DNA from: an uncultured bacterium
GTDB lineage: Bacteria > Acidobacteriota > UBA890
DNA: 8,852 bases
Reading direction: 5' to 3'
NCBI GenBank assembly: GCA_937922775.1
Contig: CALAKE010000338.1
Location: 1 to 8,852, forward strand
The position numbers and the translations under genes were made by a program. The notes beneath the pieces are model-generated. The model was not told the DNA's origin, ran no database searches, and was given only the letters and a program-made list of their open reading frames with translations. Shown here piece by piece: positions 1-6,289 of the stretch (position 1 is its first letter; each line of letters starts with the position of its first letter).

Positions 1-279
1 GAAATCCTGGGCGAAAGCCGGCACCGTCGACGAGAGCAAGCGGAGAGCCGACGTGGTCTCAGCGGTTCGCCACGTGAGGATTGTTCCTCCTTCGACCTGG
101 CTCGCGGCGAGTGTTCCGCCCTTGCGGTGCAGGCGCCAATCGAAGGTGTCGAAATAGGTGGAACGGACAGGAGGTGCGGGTTCCAGACGGGTCGGGAAGC
201 GGGCCCGAAGAAGAAGTAGAGCTTCTTCTCCGGCTGCATCTGATTCAATGGCGAAGCTGACTGGAGAGCGCATCATCAT
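1..279 (-). CDS. Probable CYTH/CHAD-type protein, N-terminal part (runs off left edge)
   Basis: This is an open minus-strand frame of 93 codons that continues past the window edge. It is closed upstream by an in-frame TAG at 319-321. Three consecutive ATG codons (279, 276, 273) are the only ATG starts, and no strong Shine-Dalgarno precedes them, so the exact start is uncertain. Residues 41-57 (TYFDTFDWRLHRKGGTL) resemble the 'YyDT-f-D-wrLyr-g-L' signature of CYTH (triphosphate tunnel) domains. In bacteria these are often fused to a C-terminal CHAD domain, a histidine-rich helical domain that binds polyphosphate. The gene starts 52 nt after the Lys-rich gene on the same strand and probably ends the operon. 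Lying in a phosphate operon with a Ppx/GppA gene at the other end supports a polyphosphate-related role. The CHAD part, if present, is outside the window, and the family call rests on one motif. Confidence 0.6.
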   Translation of the reverse strand, partial: MMMRSPVSFAIESDAAGEEALLLLRARFPTRLEPAPPVRSTYFDTFDWRLHRKGGTLAASQVEGGTILTWRTAETTSALRLLSSTVPAFAQDF

Positions 280-331
280 GAAGTCGAGAACCCGACGAGG
301 TTCCAGGTGAAGGGGGCTCTAGGTGAATATC

Positions 332-802
332 CTACTTCTTCTTCCGCTTCTTCTTGCCCTTCTTCCTGGCCCTCTTGCACGTACAGGGCTTGGGCTTGCC
401 CTTCTTACACCTGCACATCAGGGGGCCTGAGTCCTCGTCCTTCTTGCTACCCTTTTTCTTGCCTTTCTTGTCCTTCTTGAGGCTTTTCTCGGACTTTCCC
501 TTTCCCTTTTTCTTGCCTTTCTTGTCCTTCTTGAGGCTTTTCTCGGACTTTCCCTTTCCCTTTTTCTTGCCCTTCTTCTTATCCTTCTTCTGGCCCTTCT
601 TCTTGCTCTCGTCCTTCCTGAGCTTCTCGTCGCCCTGCGCTTTCTGTTCGCCTTCGGGCTCGGCCTCGGGTGGCGATTCCTCACTCGGCGTCTCGGAGAG
701 CACCTCCACCTCCCCGGTGACCGAATCGTTGCCATCAGCTTCGACCTTCGCCGCGGTCACTTCGTCTGTGTCGCTGACATCCGTCAGCTTCGAAATGCTC
801 AT
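332..802 (-). CDS. Lysine-rich low-complexity protein with CxC-x7-CxC cluster
   Basis: A 156-residue protein of no family I recognise. Residues 1-55 are acidic and Ser/Thr/Glu-rich. Residues 56-120 are Lys/Gly/Ser-rich and carry two exact tandem copies of the 18-mer KKKGKGKSEKSLKKDKKG. Residues 130-142 form CRCKKGKPKPCTC (C130, C132, C140, C142), and the last 14 residues are almost all Lys/Arg. I count 51 Lys in 156 residues. There is no signal peptide or membrane segment, so it is probably cytoplasmic. The start is supported by GAGG 5 nt before the ATG. It begins 36 nt after the PhoU-like gene on the same strand. Lysines are mostly AAG codons, in keeping with a high-GC genome. The composition resembles histone-H1-like and granule-associated bacterial proteins, so binding to polyanions (DNA, RNA or polyphosphate) is a reasonable inference. 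Sequence alone cannot show which. Confidence 0.75.
   Translation of the reverse strand: MSISKLTDVSDTDEVTAAKVEADGNDSVTGEVEVLSETPSEESPPEAEPEGEQKAQGDEKLRKDESKKKGQKKDKKKGKKKGKGKSEKSLKKDKKGKKKGKGKSEKSLKKDKKGKKKGSKKDEDSGPLMCRCKKGKPKPCTCKRARKKGKKKRKKK
450..571 (-). repeat. 54-bp perfect tandem repeat (about 2.26 copies)
   Basis: Bases 450-503 and 504-557 are identical, and the next 14 bases (558-571) begin a third copy before the match breaks at 572. The unit is 18 codons long, so copies can be gained or lost without a frameshift. It encodes the Lys/Ser-rich segment of the Lys-rich protein. The absence of any synonymous difference points to a recent duplication. Confidence 0.9.
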
Positions 803-838
803 AAAGACCTCACTTGCTCCTCGTGCCGCTTCAGCCCG

Positions 839-1492
839 TTAGATCTCCTCGTCACCGTGACGTATGCGGTCGTAGGGTTGCACTACGGAGGAGGCGATAT
901 TGCTGAGGTGGGCGCCGATCCTTCGCAAGATCCTCGAGGCGGTAGCGTAGACGATCGCCATGTCGGCGGTAAGGTTTGAATCGGCCACTTTACGGAGATA
1001 GTCGGTGAAGTCGCTCTTGAGCTGGGTATGGGCGCTCATGACCTGACGGGCGCTCTCTACATCGTCCTCGCGGAACGCTTGCTCGCAAAGATCGAACAGC
1101 GGCAGCAAGCGATCGGCCAAGTCGCGCAGCTCGTCAGCAAACTGGCCTGAGCGCGGGCTCTTCGCCAAAATCGCCGCTTCGGCGAGGCCACGGGCAAAAT
1201 CGCCAATGCGCTCAGCGTCTTGGACCATGCTCACGAGAACGAGACTGGCGACCAGCTCCTGACGTGGGTTGACGCTGAGGTGTTGCAGCACCGTGCGGCG
1301 CACCATGCGCTCGCCCTCGTCGACAATATCGTCCATATTCTCGAGGTCGACCTCGAGCGGTGCGTTGTCCAGCAGCGTCGCGAGCGCGTGATCGAGCATG
1401 CGGGCTGACTGCTGCAGCATTGTCGAGACGTCGCGGAACGCCGCCTCGACAAGCGTCGACTTCTCCCCTGCGCCAAACCATCGTTCAAACAT
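839..1492 (-). CDS. PhoU-like protein partnering the Na+/Pi cotransporter
   Basis: A 217-residue, mostly helical PhoU-family protein, the usual length for a two-repeat PhoU. PhoU proteins bind metal through E-x-x-x-D motifs and inhibit phosphate uptake or signalling. The first repeat keeps the motif in DAERIGDFA (E94, D98). In the second (LRRIGAHLSNIA, 189-200) both acidic positions are replaced (R190, A194), although H195 and N198 remain. The ATG at 1492 is chosen because GGAG lies 7 nt upstream and because it overlaps the cotransporter stop by 8 nt, implying translational coupling. The open frame continues upstream inside the cotransporter gene, but that extension is a shadow. Many Na+/Pi cotransporters carry a C-terminal PhoU domain; here the same pair is encoded as two adjacent genes, so this protein probably acts on the cotransporter rather than on Pst. 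Confidence 0.9.
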   Translation of the reverse strand: MFERWFGAGEKSTLVEAAFRDVSTMLQQSARMLDHALATLLDNAPLEVDLENMDDIVDEGERMVRRTVLQHLSVNPRQELVASLVLVSMVQDAERIGDFARGLAEAAILAKSPRSGQFADELRDLADRLLPLFDLCEQAFREDDVESARQVMSAHTQLKSDFTDYLRKVADSNLTADMAIVYATASRILRRIGAHLSNIASSVVQPYDRIRHGDEEI

Positions 1493-2705
1493 GTTTGTTC
1501 TCCGAATGATCGAGATCAAAGTATAGAACATCATCCGCGGACCGCCGCGGGTCCTCGGACTGGATCGAGGCTGGAGGCTGATCGCCCTCAGGAGCGGCCT
1601 CACCGCCCGACAGAGTGCCGCTGAAGAGCAGCAGCAAGATCGGTACCCCGTAGAAGACAAAAACGATGTAGGCCCCGGCCAGCCAACGGTTCCGCGCTCC
1701 GAGCCGGCCGAGCCAGCGGGCGAGAGCCAACGGGATCGCGCGCATGAATGGAGGCACGTAGATGAGCAACCCCGCCGACACGTTGAAGAGCAAGTGGGCG
1801 AAGGCAACCGTTACCGCAGCCGGATTGCCGGTGGAGAGAGCCGCGAGCATGGCAGTGATCGTGGTGCCGATGTTGGCGCCGATGGTGTAGGGGAAGACCT
1901 GCTCGAGGGTGACGACGCCCGCGCCGACCAGCGGAATCATCACGGAAGTGGTGATCGAGCTGCTTTGCACCATGACCGTCATGGCGGTGCCCGCAAAGAC
2001 CGCCGCAATCGCGGAGCGAAAGAGAGTCTTGTGCAATACCTGCTCTGCCCGCTCCGACATGACCGCCTTCAGCAGGTCGACAAGGAGCTTCAGGCTGCCC
2101 ATGAGAAGGACGATTCCAACGATCAAGGTGAGCGCTCCGGAATCGCCTGTCAGCCCAGAAACCGACTCGGCGACGGGCCGGACAATCGCCTTCAGGGGAT
2201 CGAACATCTTGATTCCCCCGGCTCCCTCCAACAGCGACTCCAGAAACGTCGCGGAGCGCGCTAAGTAACCCGTAGCCATCTCGAGAGGGAAGAGAATCAG
2301 AACCGCCATCCAGTTGAAAAAATCGTGGACTGTAGCCCCCGCGAAGGCCCGCTGAAACTCCTCCCGCCTCGTGACATGGGCCAGCGAGACCAAGGTGTTG
2401 GTGACCGAGGTGCCGATGTTGGCTCCCATGACGATGGGTATGGCGCCATCGATGGTCAGAGCCCCGGCGGCTACCAAGCCCACCACCATTGAAGTGGTCG
2501 TCGAGGAGCTTTGCACCAGCGTGGTCGCGAGGATCCCGATGAAGAGACCGACGAAGGGATTGGCGGTGCGCTCGACGAGGGCCTCGGCGAAACCGCGGCC
2601 GAACAGCTTGAACGCCAGCCCCATGAGGTCGAGGCCGAGAAAGAACCCGTAGAGAAGGGCGAGGAACAGAAGTAGGCGAACTATCGTTCCAGATCGCGGA
2701 GCCAT
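1485..2705 (-). CDS. Na+/phosphate cotransporter (NptA/SLC34-like family)
   Basis: A 406-residue polytopic membrane protein from ATG 2705. It shows the inverted-repeat signature of type II Na+/Pi cotransporters: QSSSTTT (65-71) with GANIGT (94-99) in the first half, and QSSSITT (247-253) with GANIGT (276-281) in the second. The QSSS motifs form the Na+/Pi binding core in this family. Hydrophobic helices fill most of residues 8-360, and a polar, acidic tail of about 45 residues follows, probably cytoplasmic. An in-frame GTG at 2729 would add eight residues (MFVTAGIS); neither start has a strong ribosome-binding site. The tail is too short to hold the PhoU domain that many relatives carry; a separate PhoU gene follows with an 8-nt overlap. 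Direction of transport (uptake or release of excess Pi) cannot be read from sequence. It gives the locus a second route beside the ATP-driven Pst importer. Confidence 0.93.
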   Translation of the reverse strand: MAPRSGTIVRLLLFLALLYGFFLGLDLMGLAFKLFGRGFAEALVERTANPFVGLFIGILATTLVQSSSTTTSMVVGLVAAGALTIDGAIPIVMGANIGTSVTNTLVSLAHVTRREEFQRAFAGATVHDFFNWMAVLILFPLEMATGYLARSATFLESLLEGAGGIKMFDPLKAIVRPVAESVSGLTGDSGALTLIVGIVLLMGSLKLLVDLLKAVMSERAEQVLHKTLFRSAIAAVFAGTAMTVMVQSSSITTSVMIPLVGAGVVTLEQVFPYTIGANIGTTITAMLAALSTGNPAAVTVAFAHLLFNVSAGLLIYVPPFMRAIPLALARWLGRLGARNRWLAGAYIVFVFYGVPILLLLFSGTLSGGEAAPEGDQPPASIQSEDPRRSADDVLYFDLDHSENKHV

Positions 2706-2747
2706 GGATATGCCAGCTGTGACGAACACGGAGTCTCAGATGGCGGC

Positions 2748-2756
2748 ATCATATCA
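2748..2756 (-). promoter_or_regulatory. Candidate extended -10 promoter for the cotransporter gene
   Basis: On the minus strand TGATATGAT gives a TATGAT -10 hexamer (5 of 6 matches to TATAAT) preceded by the TGn extension. It lies about 45 nt upstream of ATG 2705, inside the only sizeable gap of the gene series. There is no recognisable -35, which is acceptable for extended -10 promoters. If real, the cotransporter-PhoU-Lys-rich-CYTH genes can be expressed independently of pst. Confidence 0.35.
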
Positions 2757-2786
2757 ACTGCCGGGGGCCCGGCCCACATTTCTGGC

Positions 2787-2804
2787 TGCTCGCTCCGGCG
2801 AGCA
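2787..2804 (-). other. Hairpin in the pstB2-cotransporter gap
   Basis: A perfect 7-bp stem (TGCTCGC/GCGAGCA) encloses a 4-nt loop, 78 nt after the pstB2 stop. No T-tract follows on either strand, so it is not a standard intrinsic terminator. A GC-rich palindrome, GGGCCCGGCCC, lies 12 nt further on (2765-2775). The pair could slow transcription or protect the 3' end of the pst message; it could also be chance in GC-rich DNA. The rest of the 176-nt gap holds no gene. Confidence 0.35.
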
Positions 2805-2881
2805 CCCCGAGCCAGCCCCTCCGCCACGAGTCCACACCGCCTCATTCTCTGCCGCACCAGACGGGTGCCGAGAAGTACGGG

Positions 2882-3700
2882 CTAGCCGTAGCGGCCTTCG
2901 ATGTAGTCGGCGGTCTCCTGGCTTTTCGGCGTGACGAACATGTCGTCCGTGCTGCTGTGCTCGACTACCTTGCCAAGGAGCATGAAAATGCATTCCTCAC
3001 TGGCGCGCCGAGCCTGGGCCATGTTGTGCGTGACGATCAGAATCGTATATTCGCCCCGCAACTCCCAGATCAGCTCCTCGACCGCCTCGGTGCCCTTGGG
3101 ATCGAGGGCGGAACAGGGCTCATCCATCAACAGGACGGAGGGTTTCACCGGCAAGAGTCGGGCAATGCAGAGCTTCTGCTGCTCTTCCAGCGAGAGCGCC
3201 GTCGCAGGGCTGTCCAGCCGGTCTTTGACCGTATCCCAGAGAAGTACCTCGCGGAGAGCCTTCTCGACGATCTCGTCGCGCTGGTTGCGAGTCAGCCGTC
3301 GCGCTTCCGGCTCGTGGATCTTGTATCCGAAGATCACGTTCTCGCGGATCGACAAGGGCAACGGATTGGGTCGCTGAAACACCATCCCGACCTGTTTCCG
3401 CACCTGCACAAGCTCGACCTCCGGGGCCAGAATGTTCTGCCCCATGACCTCGATGCTCCCCGTGGTGCGTACGTAGCCGAGGCGCTCGTTGATGCGATTG
3501 ATCGTGCGCAGGTAGGTCGACTTGCCGCAGCCGGAGGGACCGATGAGGCCGGTGATTCGCCCCCGCTTGATCATCAGATCGACATCGAACAACGCCTGAA
3601 AGGTGCCGTACCAGAGGTTCAAGTCGTGTGTCTCGATGGCGAGTTGGGCTGGCTCCGGCTTGCTCAATCCGAACTCCTCGGGATGAATCGCGTTAGCCAA
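2882..3700 (-). CDS. pstB: Phosphate ABC transporter ATP-binding protein PstB, second copy (degenerate signature)
   Basis: A cytoplasmic ATPase subunit of the Pst importer, 272 residues from TTG 3700. I chose this TTG because GGAGGG lies 5 nt upstream and it overlaps the pstB1 stop by 8 nt; a GTG at 3745 would add 15 residues inside pstB1 and has no ribosome-binding site. Motifs from the TTG start: A-loop Tyr (31), Walker A GPSGCGKST (54-62), Q-loop VFQ (Q109), Walker B VLLMDEP (D193, E194), D-loop SALD, and switch His in IVTHN (H225). The ABC signature, normally LSGGQQQR, is LSLEEQQK here (169-176): both glycines and the Gln are lost. Such a protein cannot form a normal site with itself. It lies directly after pstB1, whose signature is intact but whose Q-loop and switch His are lost, so the two are likely a heterodimer. 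Confidence 0.93.
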   Translation of the reverse strand: MANAIHPEEFGLSKPEPAQLAIETHDLNLWYGTFQALFDVDLMIKRGRITGLIGPSGCGKSTYLRTINRINERLGYVRTTGSIEVMGQNILAPEVELVQVRKQVGMVFQRPNPLPLSIRENVIFGYKIHEPEARRLTRNQRDEIVEKALREVLLWDTVKDRLDSPATALSLEEQQKLCIARLLPVKPSVLLMDEPCSALDPKGTEAVEELIWELRGEYTILIVTHNMAQARRASEECIFMLLGKVVEHSSTDDMFVTPKSQETADYIEGRYG

Positions 3701-4499
3701 AACGACCCTCCACGTACTCTCGCGTTCGCTGATCCTGAACACCACCGGCGAACAGGTCTTCGGTTTCGGCGACCTCGACGCATTCCCCCATCAGGAAGAA
3801 GGCCGTCCGATCAGCGAGACGGCGTGCCTGCTGCACCAGATTGGTGACGAGAACGATCGTGGTTTCCTTGCGGAGCTCCTTGAGGATGTCTTCGATTCGC
3901 ATCGTCGTGACCGGGTCCACCGCAATCGAGAACTCGTCGAGCAGGAGAAGATCCGGGTCCTGAGAAAGTGCTCGAGCGATGGTCAATCGTTGCTGCTGGC
4001 CACCGGACAGCAAGCTACCGAGCGAATGAAGACGGTCTTTCACCTCGTCCCACAGTGCGGCGCGCTGCAGGCACTTCTCGACGATGACGTCGAGGACGGC
4101 CTTCTTCTTGATTCCGGACAGCCTGGGTGCGAGGGCCACGTTGTCGTAGACGCTCATGGGTAAGCCCACCGGCAGCGGAAACACCACTCCAATACGGCGC
4201 CTGAGAGCGTAGAGATTGCGCCAACTTCTGACATCCTTGCCAGAGACGAGAACTTCGCCTTCGACGTTCATGCCCGGGGTGAACACGTCCATGCGATTCA
4301 GCGCGCGCAGAAAGGAGGTTTTGCCGCTGTTGGCCGGGCCGATGATTCCGAAGATCTCATTCTCACGAACGTCGAGAGTCACGTCACGCAGGGCAGATTT
4401 GCTGCCGTAGCTGATCGACAGATTGCGGACCTCGAGCATCCTTGTGGGATTGGCGCGATTCTCGCCGGTCGACGCGTTCTCTGCCCCGTGCTCTACCAT
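3693..4499 (-). CDS. pstB: Phosphate ABC transporter ATP-binding protein PstB, first copy (Q-loop and switch His lost)
   Basis: A PstB-family ATPase of 268 residues. Walker A is GPANSGKT (54-61, K60), the signature LSGGQQQR is intact (164-171), and Walker B is LLLLDEF (D188, E189). Two catalytic-cycle residues are missing. The Q-loop, normally VFQ, is VFP (P108), and the switch His of VTHN is Asn in VTNL (N220). The D-loop is also altered (IAVD for SALD). The PstB identity is supported by the GLPMSVYDNVA segment and by its position between pstA and a second pstB. The ATG at 4499 overlaps the pstA stop by 7 nt, with purine-rich GAAGAA just upstream; an internal ATG (residue 21) is a weaker alternative. 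The first 20 residues are poorly conserved in character. The gene remains fully open, so this looks like functional specialisation rather than decay. Confidence 0.92.
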   Translation of the reverse strand: MVEHGAENASTGENRANPTRMLEVRNLSISYGSKSALRDVTLDVRENEIFGIIGPANSGKTSFLRALNRMDVFTPGMNVEGEVLVSGKDVRSWRNLYALRRRIGVVFPLPVGLPMSVYDNVALAPRLSGIKKKAVLDVIVEKCLQRAALWDEVKDRLHSLGSLLSGGQQQRLTIARALSQDPDLLLLDEFSIAVDPVTTMRIEDILKELRKETTIVLVTNLVQQARRLADRTAFFLMGECVEVAETEDLFAGGVQDQRTREYVEGRFG

Positions 4500-5362
4500 T
4501 TCTTCTTGTTCCTCAAGTACATGCGAAAGGCGATCGAGATGGCGTTCATCGAAAGGACCATGGCGATGAGCACGAGCGCGACACCATACGGAAGCCCCTC
4601 GGGCACGTTCGGCACCTGCGTTGAGATCACAAACAGGTGCAGGGACATCGCCATCGTCTGATCGAAGACACTCTGCGGCAGGAATGGCAAAAAGAAGGCC
4701 GCGCCAGTGAACATGATCGGAGCGGTTTCACCCACCGTGCGCGACACCTCCAAGATAACCCCAGTGAGGATGCCGCTGATGGAGTTGGGCAAAACCACCC
4801 GACGGATCGTTTGCCACCGCGTAGCGCCCATGTTCCAGCAGGCCTCACGAAAGGCCTGCGGCACCGCCTGCATTGCCTCTCGGGTCGAGACGATCACGAC
4901 GGGGAGCGTCATGATGGCCAAGGTCAGGCTGGCCGCCAGGATGCTAGTGCCGAATTTGAAAAACAGAACGAAGGCGCCGACCCCGAAAAGGGCATGCACG
5001 ATCGACGGAACGCCCGCCAAGTTGATGATGGCGAGGTTGATCGCACGGGTGAGCCAGTTGTTGGGGGCGTACTCGCTCAAGTAGAGGGCGGCTGCAACGC
5101 CCACCGGAAGAGAGGCGATGAGCGCTACCGCCACGAGCCAGATGGTGCCAACAAGTGCCGGAAAGATCCCACCTGCAGTCATACCGTTCGTCGGCTCGGA
5201 GAGCAGGAAATCGAGTGACAACACAGGAGCGCCCTTGTAGATCAGGATCCCGAGGATGAGGGCCACCGGCAGAATCAGCAGGATGGTCATCATGCCGAAC
5301 AGCAGCCGAAAGAGAACCTCCGTTCTCCGGTGCCGCATGTTGATCTCTGTTGCCTCGAACAT
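4493..5362 (-). CDS. pstA: Phosphate ABC transporter permease PstA
   Basis: Inner-membrane permease subunit that forms the phosphate channel with PstC. It is 289 residues from ATG 5362, typical for the family, with about six hydrophobic segments (roughly 15-42, 69-93, 107-134, 141-160, 212-229, 258-280). The cytoplasmic coupling loop that docks on the ATPase is clear: FREACWNMGATRWQTIRRVV (171-190). I prefer ATG 5362 because AGGTGA lies 5 nt upstream. A GTG at 5371, overlapping the pstC stop as GTGA, would add three residues but lacks a ribosome-binding site. The gene ends on a lysine-rich tail (NKKKW) and its stop overlaps pstB1. With two distinct PstB proteins, PstA probably docks one of them and PstC the other; which pairs with which is unknown. 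Confidence 0.95.
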   Translation of the reverse strand: MFEATEINMRHRRTEVLFRLLFGMMTILLILPVALILGILIYKGAPVLSLDFLLSEPTNGMTAGGIFPALVGTIWLVAVALIASLPVGVAAALYLSEYAPNNWLTRAINLAIINLAGVPSIVHALFGVGAFVLFFKFGTSILAASLTLAIMTLPVVIVSTREAMQAVPQAFREACWNMGATRWQTIRRVVLPNSISGILTGVILEVSRTVGETAPIMFTGAAFFLPFLPQSVFDQTMAMSLHLFVISTQVPNVPEGLPYGVALVLIAMVLSMNAISIAFRMYLRNKKKW

Positions 5363-5367
5363 GGTGC

Positions 5368-6288
5368 TCACCTGTTGCGAATGCCGCGAACCACCAGGTC
5401 GGCCGTGAGGTTGATCAGGAACGTGATCAGGAAGAGGAAGATCCCCAGCACGAACAGTGCCTGGTAGTGATCCGACCCGTGTGCGGTCTCGCCCAGCTCC
5501 GCCGCGATGGTCGCGGTCAAGGCTCGGACCGAATCGAAGATGCTGGTCGGGATGTTGATCGAATGACCGCTCGCCATCAGTACGGCCATAGTTTCGCCAA
5601 AGCCTCTGCCTACCCCCAGAAGCACAGCCGCCAGAAGTCCTGGCTTTGCCGCCGGTAGAACCACCTTGAAGATCACTTGCCAGCGAGCCGCCCCCATTGC
5701 CTCTGCCGCCTCACGATAGGTATCGGGCACGGCCTTGAGTGCGTCCTCGGCGATCGTCGTCATGATCGGTGCCGCCATGAGGCCGAGAATGACTCCTGCG
5801 TTCAACACATTGAGACCGATGGGAACGTTGAACCACTGGATGATCAAGGGGTTGAGAATGCTCAGGCCGATGAACCCCCAGACCACCGACGGTATCGCCG
5901 CCAGAAGCTCCACGAGAACTTTCAGGGATTCGCGCGTCTTGCCGCTGGCGAACTCGCCAATATAAATCGCGGCCCCCAGGGAGAACGGCACGGCGACGAT
6001 CATGGCGAGTCCCGTGACGCTGGCAGTTCCCAGGATCAGCGCCAGGGCTCCGTAGGTTGGATTGTGCGAAGACGTAGGTGCCCAGCGAGGCGAAGTGAAG
6101 AACTCGATCGGATCCCAGCTAGAGAAGATGAAACCGATACCTTCGCGAGTGATGAAGACAAAGATACCGATGATGAAGATGATGGCGGAGATGCCGCCCA
6201 CGAAGACGAGCACCTGGACCACCTTGTCGATGTACCAGTCGAGGTTGCGACGATCGAGGATCGTCTGATCGGCGGGGCTCGCCCTCAT
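5368..6288 (-). CDS. pstC: Phosphate ABC transporter permease PstC
   Basis: Second membrane subunit of the phosphate channel, 306 residues from ATG 6288. That start lies one base after the stop of the PhoU fusion (TGAGATG). A GTG at 6309 would add seven residues and overlap the upstream gene by 20 nt. It has a cytoplasmic N-terminus, a first membrane helix at about 24-47, a periplasmic stretch with the SSWDP...SPRWAP segment seen in PstC proteins (57-71), then five more hydrophobic segments. The coupling loop is YREAAEAMGAARWQVIFKVV (191-210). The order pstC-pstA-pstB is the normal one; what is unusual is a phoU-type gene between pstS and pstC. Confidence 0.95.
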   Translation of the reverse strand: MRASPADQTILDRRNLDWYIDKVVQVLVFVGGISAIIFIIGIFVFITREGIGFIFSSWDPIEFFTSPRWAPTSSHNPTYGALALILGTASVTGLAMIVAVPFSLGAAIYIGEFASGKTRESLKVLVELLAAIPSVVWGFIGLSILNPLIIQWFNVPIGLNVLNAGVILGLMAAPIMTTIAEDALKAVPDTYREAAEAMGAARWQVIFKVVLPAAKPGLLAAVLLGVGRGFGETMAVLMASGHSINIPTSIFDSVRALTATIAAELGETAHGSDHYQALFVLGIFLFLITFLINLTADLVVRGIRNR

Positions 6289-6289
6289 C

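Noticed and set aside
354..842. Plus-strand 162-codon frame, Phe/Leu/Ser-rich
   Set aside because: It is the antisense of the Lys-rich gene: AAG codons read as CTT/TTC give Leu/Phe runs. The minus strand has a ribosome-binding site and operon context.
1493..1807. Upstream extension of the second PhoU frame
   Set aside because: It lies wholly within the cotransporter gene in another frame and has Cys/Arg/Ser-rich shadow composition. ATG 1492 has a good ribosome-binding site.
2787..2804. Intrinsic terminator after pstB2
   Set aside because: The stem is good but no T-tract follows on either strand, so it is recorded only as a hairpin.
2957..3847. Plus-strand 296-codon frame
   Set aside because: Antisense to pstB2 and the end of pstB1, which carry clear ABC motifs; the frame is open only because of high GC content.
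3693..4499. pstB1 as a decaying pseudogene
   Set aside because: The frame is intact with Walker A, Walker B and LSGGQ all preserved, and its lost residues are exactly those retained in pstB2, which argues for specialisation.
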